Part shown: in pieces, positions 33,875 through 43,577 of the stretch
Layout: each line of letters begins with the position of its first letter
How positions within the stretch are numbered: position 1 is the first letter of the stretch
Source: Macrococcoides equi
GTDB taxonomy: Bacteria; Bacillota; Bacilli; Staphylococcales; Staphylococcaceae
NCBI RefSeq assembly: GCF_047425865.1
Contig: NZ_CP179735.1
DNA: 64,000 nucleotides
Direction: 5' to 3' (one strand)
Made by a program: the position numbers and the translations under genes
The notes under the pieces: generated by a model
Told to the model about the DNA's origin: nothing
Database searches by the model: none
Seen by the model: the letters and a program-made list of their open reading frames with translations, nothing else

Positions 33875-34564
33875 ATGAAAAAATCATTCATTATCATTTG
33901 TTCTATGCTGCTTGCAGCTTGTAGTCATTCAGGGATGGATGCTAAAGACATAAAAGAAAAGCAGCAGGATTCTAAACACATAGAACAAAGGAATCATAAA
34001 AGTAAGTCGCATCAACAAAGTAAGCATACAAAAGTTGTAAAGGATGGTTTGACTTATATAGATGGCATATTAATCGTCAATAAGGATGTTGCCTTACCTA
34101 AAGCGTATGCACCAGGAGAAAATAAAGAAGCGCGTGAGGCTGTTGAAAGTTTAATGCATGCTGGTAATAACGAGGGGTTAAACTTTGTATTGCGTAGTGG
34201 CTTTAGAAGTTATGAGACGCAGGAAAATCTGTATAACAATTATGTAGCACGAGACGGTCAAGAGAAGGCTGATACATATAGTGCACGTCCAGGACACTCT
34301 GAACATCAGACAGGTCTTGCATTTGATTTAGGGAACACGTCTGCAAAGGATGATTTCAAAGTGTCATTTGAATCAACACCTGAAGGTCAGTGGTTAAAAG
34401 AACACGCACATGTTTATGGCTTCATCATCAGATATCCGAAAGGAAAGACGGACATTACGGGTTATCAATATGAACCATGGCATTTGAGATATCTAGGAAA
34501 AGACAATGCTCAGAAAGTTAAAGCAAGTGGTCTTACGCTCGAAGAGTACCTTGGCTTGAAGTAG
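33875..34564 (+). CDS. VanY/LdcB-like M15 peptidase lipoprotein
   Basis: 229 residues. Lipobox LAAC puts the lipidated Cys at position 16. A Lys/His/Gln-rich linker precedes an M15B (VanY) domain with zinc motif SARPGHSEHQTGLAFDLG and the second set EPWHLRYLG. YSARPGHSEHQTG is typical of D-Ala-D-Ala or L,D-carboxypeptidases that trim stem peptides on the outer face of the membrane. A tandem paralogue follows 21 bases later, so the pair arose by duplication. AAGAGGTG lies before the ATG. Confidence 0.88.
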   Translation: MKKSFIIICSMLLAACSHSGMDAKDIKEKQQDSKHIEQRNHKSKSHQQSKHTKVVKDGLTYIDGILIVNKDVALPKAYAPGENKEAREAVESLMHAGNNEGLNFVLRSGFRSYETQENLYNNYVARDGQEKADTYSARPGHSEHQTGLAFDLGNTSAKDDFKVSFESTPEGQWLKEHAHVYGFIIRYPKGKTDITGYQYEPWHLRYLGKDNAQKVKASGLTLEEYLGLK

Positions 34565-34585
34565 TAGGAGATTAAGGAGAAGTAA

Positions 34586-35470
34586 ATGAAAAAATTTTTA
34601 ATTGCATCAGTGTTATTGCTATCGAGCTGTAGCCTGCCAAATTTACCGCTTCAGAATAAAGAGAAGGCTGAAGAAAATAAGACGACAGAGCAAGTAACTA
34701 AAAAAACACAAGCAGTACAACAAAAAGCACCACGCTATAATAAAAAGGTGATACATGGTGTAACTTATATTAATGGTATCATCATTGTAAATAAACATAT
34801 TAGTTTGCTGCCAAGTTACAATCCAGGAGAAAATAAAAGGGTCAGAAGTATTATTGATCAGATGATTCAGGATGCAAAAAAAGATAATATGCACCTCGTA
34901 GTACGTAGTGCTTATAGAAGTTATGCTGCACAAAAAACGTTATATGAACAGTTTGTACAAAAAGACGGACAGTCATTAGCCGAGACATATAGTGCGCGCC
35001 CTGGACAATCAGAGCATCAGACAGGTCTTGCATTTGATATTGGTTCCAGAGAATCAGTTGCTAATTTAAATATTCAGTTTGGACAAACGCCTGAAGGAAA
35101 ATGGTTGAAAGATCATGCGCATCTGTATGGTTTTATCATCCGATACGGGAAAAATAAAACACATATTACCGGTTATCGTTATGAACCATGGCATATTCGT
35201 TATGTAGGTAAGACGCATGCAGCAAAATTATATAAATCTGGACAGTCTCTTGAAGAGTATCTAGGACTTTATAAGAGGTCTCGGGTAACGCATCGGGCTG
35301 TTCATACAAAGAATGCTACGACAGAAGAGCCTGTTAAACAAATCAATACTTTAGAGCAGCCTCTGTCTACGGAATTACCTTTAATAGAGCCGGTAACTAC
35401 TGAAGGAATATCGACTGAACCGCCATTTATAGCACCACAAGAGACAGAACAGCCATTATTATCACAATGA
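34586..35470 (+). CDS. VanY/LdcB-like M15 peptidase lipoprotein, tandem paralogue
   Basis: 294 residues. Lipobox LSSC gives a lipidated Cys at about 15. The M15B domain keeps the zinc motif (SARPGQSEHQTGLAFDIG) and EPWHIRYVG. Unlike its neighbour it carries a C-terminal extension of about 60 residues rich in Thr, Glu and Pro (TEEPVKQ, STELPLIEP, TEGISTEPP), perhaps wall-spanning. Substrate presumed similar: D-Ala or L,D bonds in peptidoglycan stem peptides. AAGGAG precedes the ATG. A terminator follows. Confidence 0.87.
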   Translation: MKKFLIASVLLLSSCSLPNLPLQNKEKAEENKTTEQVTKKTQAVQQKAPRYNKKVIHGVTYINGIIIVNKHISLLPSYNPGENKRVRSIIDQMIQDAKKDNMHLVVRSAYRSYAAQKTLYEQFVQKDGQSLAETYSARPGQSEHQTGLAFDIGSRESVANLNIQFGQTPEGKWLKDHAHLYGFIIRYGKNKTHITGYRYEPWHIRYVGKTHAAKLYKSGQSLEEYLGLYKRSRVTHRAVHTKNATTEEPVKQINTLEQPLSTELPLIEPVTTEGISTEPPFIAPQETEQPLLSQ

Positions 35471-35485
35471 TATATAGCTATAAAG

Positions 35486-35515
35486 AATAACACCTCTAAT
35501 CAGGTGTTATTTTTA
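35486..35515 (+). terminator. Rho-independent terminator
   Basis: AATAACACCT and AGGTGTTATT stem with a short loop and TTTT, ending the VanY-like pair. Confidence 0.9.
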
Positions 35516-35597
35516 TGCAAACATACGTTTCATATCGCATTAAAATATATGAAAAAAATGATATAATATTCATTATTACTGTAAAAGGAGAAGCTTT

Positions 35598-36281
35598 ATG
35601 TATGAAATTCAGGATTGGCAGCATGTATTCAAGTTAGACCCAGCAAAAGAAATTTCAGATGATGATTTAGAACGCATTTGTGAGTCCGGTACTGATGCGA
35701 TAATGATTGGTGGTACAGATAATGTCACAATGGAAAACGTACTGGAGCTGATGAGTCGTGTGCGTAGGTTCCCTGTGCCGTGTGTATTAGAAATTTCGAA
35801 TATCGACAGTGCGATACCAGGTTTTGATCATTACTTGATTCCATCTGTATTAAATAGCAATGATGTAAGATTTCATAATGGCATGTTACTGGAAGCAATT
35901 AAACAAATGGGCCATATGATGGATTATGACTTATTTACGATGGAAGGTTATATTGTACTAAATCCTGAAAGCAAAGTTGCGCAGTTGACAGGAAGTAAAA
36001 CACAACTTGATGAAGATGATATGGCAGCCTATGCTGATATGATTGAACATCTATATGGCTTAAAGGCGATGTATATTGAATATAGCGGAACTTATGGCGA
36101 TGTTCAAATGGTTCGAGCGGCTAAGCAAAAATTAAAGCACACACGCTTAATCTATGGTGGAGGTATTGACTCGCTTGAAAAAGCGCGTGAAATGTTTGAG
36201 GTTGCCGATACTATTGTTGTTGGAAATATTATTTATACAGATTTAAAAAGTGCATTACAAACAGTAAAAGTTAGGGGTTAA
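35598..36281 (+). CDS. pcrB: Heptaprenylglyceryl phosphate synthase
   Basis: 227 residues of the PcrB/GGGP synthase TIM barrel: YEIQDWQHVFKLDPAKEIS at the start, IMIGGTDNVT, YIEYSGTYGD and IYGGGIDSLEKAREM for phosphate binding. In Bacillales it links heptaprenyl diphosphate to glycerol 1-phosphate. AAAGGAG precedes the ATG, and TATAAT at 35562-35567 may be its -10. First gene of pcrB-pcrA-ligA-camS, with four bases to pcrA. Confidence 0.93.
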   Translation: MYEIQDWQHVFKLDPAKEISDDDLERICESGTDAIMIGGTDNVTMENVLELMSRVRRFPVPCVLEISNIDSAIPGFDHYLIPSVLNSNDVRFHNGMLLEAIKQMGHMMDYDLFTMEGYIVLNPESKVAQLTGSKTQLDEDDMAAYADMIEHLYGLKAMYIEYSGTYGDVQMVRAAKQKLKHTRLIYGGGIDSLEKAREMFEVADTIVVGNIIYTDLKSALQTVKVRG

Positions 36282-36285
36282 TATT

Positions 36286-38445
36286 GTGAATGATTTACTA
36301 AAGAATATGAATGAAGAGCAGCGACGTGCAGTTCAGACCACAGAGGGTCCATTATTAATTATGGCAGGTGCTGGTTCGGGTAAGACACGTGTGTTAACAC
36401 ATCGTATCGCGTATTTAATTGATGAGAAAGATGTATCGCCATACAAAATTTTAGCGATTACATTTACAAATAAAGCTGCAAAAGAAATGAAAGAACGGGT
36501 TAAAAATATCATCGGCGAGGCATCAGATGTCATCTGGATTTCGACATTCCACTCAATGTGTGTCAGAATTCTTCGTCGAGATATCGATCGTATAGGGATA
36601 GAACGTAATTTCACGATTCTTGATCCGACAGATCAACGTTCTGTTGTAAAAGATATTCTGAAGAAAGAAAATATCGACCCTAAAAAATATGATCCAAGAA
36701 TGTTTGTCGCTGAAATTTCAAATTTGAAAAATGAATTAAAGACACCTGAGGATGCAGAAGCTGATGCTAATGATTTCATGGCTGTTATGGTTGCTAAAGT
36801 ATATCAGCAGTATCAGGAAAAGTTATTAAAGAATCATGCGTTGGATTTCGATGATTTAATTATGATGACATTAAAGTTATTTGAACGCGTGCCTGATGTG
36901 CTGGATTATTACCAGAATAAGTTTCAGTATATTCATGTAGATGAATATCAGGATACGAATAGAGCACAATATATGTTAGTTAAGATGCTTGCAGATAAAT
37001 TTAAGAATTTATGCGTTGTCGGGGACTCTGACCAATCAATCTATGGCTGGCGCGGGGCAGACATCTATAATATTTTAAGCTTTGAAGAAGATTACAAGGA
37101 TGCGAAGACAATTTTCCTTGAAAGAAACTACCGTTCAACGAAAAATATTTTATTTGCTGCAAATGAAGTCATTAAAAACAATACAGAACGTAAGCCAAAA
37201 GCATTATGGACAGATAATGATCACGGCTCAAAAATCAATTATTATAAAGCGCAATCAGAACGTGCTGAAGCTGAATATATTGTGTCAGAAATATTGAAGA
37301 AAAAACGTGAAGGTTATGAGCTAAAGGATATGGCAATTTTATATCGTACAAATGCCCAGTCACGTGTCCTTGAAGAAACGTTGATGAAATCAAATGTTAA
37401 TTATACGATGGTCGGTGGTACGAAGTTCTATGATAGAAAAGAAATTAAAGACTTATTAAGTTATTTAAGACTCATTGCCAATAGCAATGAAGATATTAGT
37501 TTTACGCGCATTATTAACACACCAAAGCGTGGTATCGGTCCATCAGCGTTAGATAAGATTATTGCTTATGCAGAAAATAATGGCCTGAGTTATTTCGATG
37601 CTCTAGCAGAAGTAGACTTTATCGGATTACCGAAGAAGACGACAGAAACGCTCGTACAATTCTACAATATGATGGATAACATCATGAAACAACAGGAATT
37701 CCTGACGGTTGCTGAATTAACTGAAGAAGTACTGGAGAAGTCTGGATATATTAAAATGCTGGAAGCAGAAAATACATTAGAATCGCAGTCACGTATCGAA
37801 AATATTCAGGAATTTATGACGGTACCAAAAGATTATGTGAACGAAACGCCTGATGCGGAGCAATCATTAATTAACTTTTTGACAGACTTACAACTGGTTG
37901 CAGATGTAGATAATGCAGATCTTGAAGCAGGGATTACTTTAATGACGATGCACTCTGCAAAAGGGTTAGAGTTTAAAGTTGTGTTTATTGCAGGTCTTGA
38001 AGAAACAATCTTCCCTCATTCCAGAAGTTTAAATAGTGATTCAGAAATGGAAGAAGAACGCCGTTTAATGTATGTTGCCATTACACGTGCAGAAGAACAT
38101 CTTTATTTAACGCATGCAGATATGCGTAGTTTGTTCGGTCGTACGCAAGCCAACAGAAAGTCACGATTTATTACAGAAATACCTGATGATATTTTAGATA
38201 CGCCTGTTCGTCCGGGAATGCCTAAAGGTGTAAAACGTGGACCTGCAAGACGTATAACAAATACTCAAAACAATACTCCTGGTGATTATAAAGTCGGAGA
38301 TAAAGTGATGCACAAATCATGGGGTGAAGGGTTAGTGAGTAACGTAAGTGTTAAGAATGGTTCAACTGAACTGGACATCATATTTAAATCAGTCGGGATG
38401 AAACGACTCTTAAGTCAATTTGCACCGATTGAGAAAAAGGAGTAA
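36286..38445 (+). CDS. pcrA: ATP-dependent DNA helicase PcrA
   Basis: 719 residues of the UvrD/Rep superfamily 1 helicases, near the usual 720-730. It starts at GTG 36286 (MNDLLKNMNEEQRRAV), matching the N-terminus in staphylococci. Walker A AGAGSGKT, motif II DEYQDTNRAQ, QSIYGWRGAD, LERNYRSTKN, and motif VI YVAITRAEEHLYL are intact. The C-terminal Tudor-like region (GDYKVGDKVMHKSWGEGLV) binds RNA polymerase in homologues. Essential roles in repair and rolling-circle plasmid replication. Four bases separate it from ligA. Confidence 0.97.
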   Translation: MNDLLKNMNEEQRRAVQTTEGPLLIMAGAGSGKTRVLTHRIAYLIDEKDVSPYKILAITFTNKAAKEMKERVKNIIGEASDVIWISTFHSMCVRILRRDIDRIGIERNFTILDPTDQRSVVKDILKKENIDPKKYDPRMFVAEISNLKNELKTPEDAEADANDFMAVMVAKVYQQYQEKLLKNHALDFDDLIMMTLKLFERVPDVLDYYQNKFQYIHVDEYQDTNRAQYMLVKMLADKFKNLCVVGDSDQSIYGWRGADIYNILSFEEDYKDAKTIFLERNYRSTKNILFAANEVIKNNTERKPKALWTDNDHGSKINYYKAQSERAEAEYIVSEILKKKREGYELKDMAILYRTNAQSRVLEETLMKSNVNYTMVGGTKFYDRKEIKDLLSYLRLIANSNEDISFTRIINTPKRGIGPSALDKIIAYAENNGLSYFDALAEVDFIGLPKKTTETLVQFYNMMDNIMKQQEFLTVAELTEEVLEKSGYIKMLEAENTLESQSRIENIQEFMTVPKDYVNETPDAEQSLINFLTDLQLVADVDNADLEAGITLMTMHSAKGLEFKVVFIAGLEETIFPHSRSLNSDSEMEEERRLMYVAITRAEEHLYLTHADMRSLFGRTQANRKSRFITEIPDDILDTPVRPGMPKGVKRGPARRITNTQNNTPGDYKVGDKVMHKSWGEGLVSNVSVKNGSTELDIIFKSVGMKRLLSQFAPIEKKE

Positions 38446-38448
38446 ATC

Positions 38449-40440
38449 ATGGAGAAGAGAGTACAGGAACTACATCGACTATTACATCAATATAACTATG
38501 AGTACCATGTGCTGGATAATCCTTCAGTTCCGGATGCTGAATATGATAAATTACTGCATGAACTCATTGCAATCGAGGACAAACATCCGGAATTTAAAAC
38601 AGCAGATTCACCGACTGTTCGTGTGGGTGCAGAACCACTATCAAAATTTGATAAAGTCAATCACGATACACCGATGTTGAGTCTCGGGAATGCTTTTAAT
38701 GAAGAAGATTTAAATGCTTTTGATACAAGAGTGAGAAATGAAGTTGGCGACGTTGAATACATGGTTGAACTTAAAATAGATGGTTTAGCTGTATCATTAA
38801 AATATGTTGAAGGTAAGTTTGTTCAGGGACTAACACGTGGAGATGGTACGACAGGTGAAAATATCACTGAAAACCTAAGAACGATCTATGCGATTCCACT
38901 TTCGATTAATGAACCGTTAACGTTTGAAGTGCGCGGCGAAGCATATATGCCGAAGAAATCATTTATTGCACTCAATAAAAAGAGAGAGGCAAATGGAGAA
39001 CAACTCGCTGCGAATCCAAGGAATGCTGCGGCTGGATCTTTACGTCAGCTTGATTCAAGACTCGCTGCGAAACGTAAATTAGATATCTTTTTATATAGTG
39101 TGAATGATTTGCGTGAGTTAAATGCGACACGTCAAAGTGATGCACTTGATAGATTGGATGAATTAGGATTTAAGACGAATCATGAACGAAAATTATGCAA
39201 GAATATGCAGGAAGTTTTAGACTATATTAGATTGTGGACGGAAAAACGTAATGATTTGGCTTATGACATCGATGGTATTGTGATTAAGGTGAACGATCTT
39301 GCAAAACAAGACGAACTTGGATTTACAGCAAAATCACCTAAGTGGGCCATCGCTTACAAATTTCCAGCTGAAGAAGTGATTACAACCCTTAAGGATATTG
39401 AATTATCGATAGGTAGAACAGGTGTTGTAACACCGACAGCGATTTTAGAACCTGTAAGTGTTGCTGGTACGACAGTAGGGAGGGCCTCGCTACACAATGA
39501 AGACTTGATTCATGAAAAAGATATCCGTATCGGTGATTCAGTTGTGATTCGTAAAGCAGGAGAAATCATTCCTGAGGTTGTGCGTGTAGTTTTAGAACGC
39601 CGTCCGGAAGATACTGAAGTTTATCATATGCCGGAGGTGTGCCCTTCATGCGGACATGAACTTGTGCGAATTGAAGGTGAGGTTGCGCTCCGTTGTATCA
39701 ATCCAAAATGTGACGCTAAGCTTGTAGAAGGTGTGATTCACTTTGTTTCGAGAACGGCGATGAATATTGATGGTCTAGGAGAACGTATTGTTCAAAGTCT
39801 TTATCAGGAAGAGATAATAAATGACGTTGCAGATATCTATAATCTTAAACGAGAACAGTTGTTACCCCTGGAACGTATGGGTGAGAAAAAAGTTGATAAA
39901 TTACTTAGTGCGATTGAAGCCTCAAAATCTAATTCACTGGAACGATTACTATTTGGTCTTGGTATACGTCATTTAGGTGCTAAAGCCTGTCAAATACTAG
40001 CACAGGAATATCATACGATGGAAAAATTAAAAGTTGTGACGATTGATGAACTGACAGCTATAGATGATATCGGTCATAAAATGGCACAATCACTTGTGAC
40101 TTATATGCAAAATGAAGACATCATTAAATTAATTGATAAGCTTGAAGCAAGTGGCGTCAATATGAGTTATAATGGACAGAAAAAAGAAGACATTAAAGTG
40201 CATCCGGTATTCGGTAATAAAACAATTGTACTGACAGGAAAATTAAGTATTATGTCCCGTAGTGATGCTACAAAAGCATTGACGAATTTAGGCGCGAAAG
40301 TAACAAGTTCTGTGACAAAGAAGACAGACTTACTTATTGCAGGGGAAGATGCAGGTAGTAAGCTTTCTAAGGCAGAGTCATTAGGGATTGAAGTATGGAA
40401 TGAATCGATGATGATCAAGCACTTAAGTAATGAGAGTTAG
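38449..40440 (+). CDS. ligA: NAD-dependent DNA ligase
   Basis: 663 residues with all LigA domains in order: Ia NAD site (YDKLLHEL), adenylation domain with KIDG (active Lys in VELKIDGLAV), OB fold, Zn finger of four Cys (CPSCGHEL and CINPKCDAKL), helix-hairpin-helix (LFGLGIRHLGAKAC) and C-terminal BRCT (GNKTIVLTGKLSIMSR). It seals nicks using NAD+. AAAGGAG precedes the ATG in the end of pcrA. Operon with pcrA and camS. Confidence 0.98.
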   Translation: MEKRVQELHRLLHQYNYEYHVLDNPSVPDAEYDKLLHELIAIEDKHPEFKTADSPTVRVGAEPLSKFDKVNHDTPMLSLGNAFNEEDLNAFDTRVRNEVGDVEYMVELKIDGLAVSLKYVEGKFVQGLTRGDGTTGENITENLRTIYAIPLSINEPLTFEVRGEAYMPKKSFIALNKKREANGEQLAANPRNAAAGSLRQLDSRLAAKRKLDIFLYSVNDLRELNATRQSDALDRLDELGFKTNHERKLCKNMQEVLDYIRLWTEKRNDLAYDIDGIVIKVNDLAKQDELGFTAKSPKWAIAYKFPAEEVITTLKDIELSIGRTGVVTPTAILEPVSVAGTTVGRASLHNEDLIHEKDIRIGDSVVIRKAGEIIPEVVRVVLERRPEDTEVYHMPEVCPSCGHELVRIEGEVALRCINPKCDAKLVEGVIHFVSRTAMNIDGLGERIVQSLYQEEIINDVADIYNLKREQLLPLERMGEKKVDKLLSAIEASKSNSLERLLFGLGIRHLGAKACQILAQEYHTMEKLKVVTIDELTAIDDIGHKMAQSLVTYMQNEDIIKLIDKLEASGVNMSYNGQKKEDIKVHPVFGNKTIVLTGKLSIMSRSDATKALTNLGAKVTSSVTKKTDLLIAGEDAGSKLSKAESLGIEVWNESMMIKHLSNES

Positions 40441-40449
40441 GAGAAAAAG

Positions 40450-41625
40450 ATGAAACGATTAGGCTATTTAGTATTATCGACAATCATATTAGCAAGTTGC
40501 TCAAATACTGATACAATGAATGAACAAAGCAAGAAAAAAGAAGAAAAGCAAATCGCTACAGATATTCAAATCTCAAATGACTATTTTAGAACATTATTAC
40601 CCTTTAAAGAAAGTCAGGCACGTGGATTAACGAGTACGAATATGGCAAGCAGTTATAATGGTGAGGCATTTGAAACTGGATTATTACGCATCAGTAAGAA
40701 TGTCTTTTCACCGGATGAATATCTTTACCGCGATGGACAGTTATTGAATAAAAATGCGGTCGAAAGTTATCTTGAACCACAATATACAAAAGAAGAAATA
40801 GATAAGATGGATAAGGATGAACGAATTGAAAAGAACGCATATGCAAATTTTGGATTGAATCCTTCGCATAAAGGGGAGACTGATCCGACGAAAATAGCTA
40901 AAGAATCGCCGGCTTATCTATCACATATCATTGAACAGGATTTCTTTACTGAATCTGATGCGAAGCGAGAGAAAATATCAGGGATGACGATAGGACTTGC
41001 GATGAATAGTGTATACTACTATCAAAAAGAAGACTATGGTGATGTATATAGCGAAGAGCTAGATAAGGAAGAAGTGGAGAAGCAAGGTAAAGAAATGGCT
41101 GGTGAAATCCTTTCACGTCTACGTGTGAAGCAGGAATTAAAAGATATTCCGATTACCTTTGCAATCTTTATACAGTCTTCGGCAGAAAGTATTACGCCTG
41201 GTAATTTTGTGTCGTATGCAGTCAGTGAAGAAAATAGTAAAAAAATCGGTAAGTGGAAAGCACTTAACGAGAAATATGTATTATTACCATCAGGTGAAGC
41301 GGACAAACTGAATGAGAAGTTAAATAATGATTATAAACAGTTTAACGATCAGCTGCAAACCTATTTCCCTAACTTTACACAATCGATAGGAACAGGATAT
41401 TTTGTGAATGATTCGATTAAAGAATTAAACATTAATGTACCGTTAGATTATTTCGGTAAAGCAGAGGTAGTAGGAGTTACTCAGTATATCGCTGACCTTG
41501 CCATGAAGAATTTTAATCATATCGATCATTTAGAAATATCAGTTGTTGATAATGATAAACCACTTGCTTTAATCGTTAAGGATAAAGAGGATAAAGAACC
41601 AAAGATTCATGTATATAGACAATAA
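40450..41625 (+). CDS. camS: CamS lipoprotein, source of a cAM373-like peptide
   Basis: 391 residues. Lipoprotein signal MKRLGYLVLSTIILASC with the lipidated Cys at 17. The body matches the CamS family (DYFRTLLPFKESQARGLT, GFGLNP-type region, PITFAIFIQSS). In E. faecalis and S. aureus, cleavage of this signal peptide yields a heptapeptide pheromone (AIFILAS family). The equivalent here would be STIILAS. AGGAG precedes the ATG. The lipoprotein's own job is unknown. Last gene of the pcrB operon, closed by a strong terminator. Confidence 0.92.
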   Translation: MKRLGYLVLSTIILASCSNTDTMNEQSKKKEEKQIATDIQISNDYFRTLLPFKESQARGLTSTNMASSYNGEAFETGLLRISKNVFSPDEYLYRDGQLLNKNAVESYLEPQYTKEEIDKMDKDERIEKNAYANFGLNPSHKGETDPTKIAKESPAYLSHIIEQDFFTESDAKREKISGMTIGLAMNSVYYYQKEDYGDVYSEELDKEEVEKQGKEMAGEILSRLRVKQELKDIPITFAIFIQSSAESITPGNFVSYAVSEENSKKIGKWKALNEKYVLLPSGEADKLNEKLNNDYKQFNDQLQTYFPNFTQSIGTGYFVNDSIKELNINVPLDYFGKAEVVGVTQYIADLAMKNFNHIDHLEISVVDNDKPLALIVKDKEDKEPKIHVYRQ

Positions 41626-41628
41626 ATA

Positions 41629-41670
41629 AAATCACCTGATGCTATTAATTAGTGCATCAGGTGATTTTTT
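41629..41670 (+). terminator. Rho-independent terminator
   Basis: AAATCACCTGATGC and GCATCAGGTGATTT form a 14-bp stem, with TTTT beyond, just after camS. Confidence 0.93.
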
Positions 41671-41690
41671 ATTTATCGGGCTTAGTAAGC

Positions 41691-41965
41691 GGCCAAGAAA
41701 ATAAAACATGGTCGTTTCTGTCATGGTAGACGAAAAAAACAAAGAGCAAATGACCAAGAAAATAAAACATGGCCGTTTCTGTCATAAGTAGACGAAAAAA
41801 ACAAAGAGCAAATGGCCAAGAAAATAAAACATGGTCGTTTCCAACATAGTAGACGAAAAAAACAAAGAGCAAATGGCCAAGAAAATAAAACATGGTCGTT
41901 TCCAACATAGTAGACGAAAAATACAAAGAGCAAATGACCATGAAAATAAAACATGGCCATTTCCT
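41691..41965. repeat. 61-bp minisatellite, about four and a half copies
   Basis: Units start at 41691, 41752, 41814, 41875 and 41936 (periods 61, 62, 61, 61). Conserved parts are GRCCAAGAAAATAAAACATGG and GTAGACGAAAAAAACAAAG; only a slot of 7-8 bases between them (CTGTCATG, CTGTCATAA, CCAACATA) varies. The last unit is partial. It lies in the convergent gap between camS and putP. Overlapping reading frames over it are only by-products of the repeat. Confidence 0.92.
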
Positions 41966-41980
41966 CATAATAATTCTATA

Positions 41981-43510
41981 TTAACTTCTTACAATACGCT
42001 TCATTTCATCAAATTCATCAATAATACGTTGTTCAGGTTTAGGAGTAACCATTGAAACGATTACTGTAGATACAAAACTGATGATAAATCCAGGAATGAT
42101 TTCGTAGTATTCGAATATTCCACCATGAGATTTCATAAAGATCCAGAAGATAACTGTTACAGATCCTAATACCATACCAGTGATTGCTCCGTTCTTAGTT
42201 AAACCTTTCCAGTATAATGATAATAATACAAGTGGTCCAAACGCAGCACCGAATCCTGCCCAGGCATTACCGACTAAGTTAAGGATTGTATCATTAGGAC
42301 TCCATGCAATTGCTCCTGCTATAACTGCGACGATTAATACTGATAAACGTCCTATCATAACGAATTCTTTCTCACGTGATTTATCCTGTAAGCTAGTTTT
42401 AGTCAGTAACATATAAAAATCTTGAGTTAATGCAGAACTTGTTACAAGTAGCTGTGATGAGATAGTACTCATAATAGCTGCAAGGATTGCTGCTAAGAAG
42501 AATCCTGCAATTAATGGATGGAATAATACTTGGCTCATTACGACAAAGATTGTTTCAGGATTATCAAGCTTTGTACCTGATTCATGAATAAATGCAATAC
42601 CTACAAGTCCTGTAACAACAGCTCCAATCAATGATGTTGCCATCCATGAGATACCGATGCGTCTTGCTGCCGGTAACATTCTGTGAGATTTAATCGACAT
42701 AAAACGAACGATAATGTGTGGTTGTCCAAAATAACCTAATCCCCAGGCAAGTAAAGAAATAATACCTACCGTCGTCGTCCCCTTAAAGATATCTAAGTTT
42801 GTTGGTTTAAGTTCAACCACTGTGTCAAAAGCTTCTAAGCCATTTAATTTCATGATTGCAACGATGGGTACTAACACTAAAGCGATTAACATGATGACTC
42901 CCTGGAAGAAGTCTGTTAAAGATACCGCTAAATAACCACCGAATAATGTATAAATAATAACAATACCGGCTGTTAAAATTAAGCCAACATGATAGTTAAG
43001 ACCAAAAGCACTTTCAAATAATACGCCACCTGAAACCATTCCGGCATGTGTGTATAAAGTAAAGAAAACAACGATAACTAATCCAGAAATGATTTTTAAA
43101 ATACGTGTATGGTCACTTACACGTTTCTCAAAGAAATCAGGAATTGTAATGGCGTTATCTGCAAGTTCAGTGTATACGCGTAGGCGTGGTGCTACTAAAA
43201 TATAGTTCAGCCATGCACCAAACGTTAGACCGATGGCAATCCATGCTGCCGAGATACCAGTTGTATAAACAGACCCCGGTAATCCCATCAGCATCCATCC
43301 ACTCATATCGGCTGCACCAGCTGATAATGCTGTAACAAGTGCCCCTAGGTTTCTTCCCCCGAGCATGTATTCATCCAGTGTACTCGTTGATTGCTTATAG
43401 GCGTAGTAGCCGATGCCGAGTAAAATGAGGAAGTATACTGCAATCATGACATATGTCATCCATGTTGCTTCGATCTTTACATTTTGAAATGTATTTCCTA
43501 ATAAAAACAT
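41981..43510 (-). CDS. putP: Sodium/proline symporter
   Basis: 509 residues with about 13 transmembrane helices of the sodium:solute symporter family. Signature stretches: YMLGGRNLGALVTALSAGAADMSGWMLMGLPG (sodium and substrate site) and AWAGFGAAFGPLVLLSLYWKGLT. Length fits the 512-residue staphylococcal PutP. It imports proline for osmoprotection and as a carbon source. AAGGGGG precedes the ATG. A cre-like site lies about 70 bases upstream. Staphylococcal order (camS-putP-gatC) is kept. Confidence 0.95.
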   Translation of the reverse strand: MFLLGNTFQNVKIEATWMTYVMIAVYFLILLGIGYYAYKQSTSTLDEYMLGGRNLGALVTALSAGAADMSGWMLMGLPGSVYTTGISAAWIAIGLTFGAWLNYILVAPRLRVYTELADNAITIPDFFEKRVSDHTRILKIISGLVIVVFFTLYTHAGMVSGGVLFESAFGLNYHVGLILTAGIVIIYTLFGGYLAVSLTDFFQGVIMLIALVLVPIVAIMKLNGLEAFDTVVELKPTNLDIFKGTTTVGIISLLAWGLGYFGQPHIIVRFMSIKSHRMLPAARRIGISWMATSLIGAVVTGLVGIAFIHESGTKLDNPETIFVVMSQVLFHPLIAGFFLAAILAAIMSTISSQLLVTSSALTQDFYMLLTKTSLQDKSREKEFVMIGRLSVLIVAVIAGAIAWSPNDTILNLVGNAWAGFGAAFGPLVLLSLYWKGLTKNGAITGMVLGSVTVIFWIFMKSHGGIFEYYEIIPGFIISFVSTVIVSMVTPKPEQRIIDEFDEMKRIVRS

Positions 43511-43577
43511 TGTAATCCCCCTTTTAACCCTTTAATATATTAAATCAGAATATTTTGTATAATTTATTATAATCGCT

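Noticed and set aside
41691..41965. CRISPR array
   Set aside because: The 61-bp period fits, but the segments between repeats are nearly identical apart from a 7-8-base slot, and no cas genes are present. It is a minisatellite.
41669..41968. Minus-strand reading frames encoding repeated LLFVFFVYY-type peptides
   Set aside because: The repeat unit is not a multiple of three, so frames shift between copies. No ribosome binding sites. By-product of the repeat.
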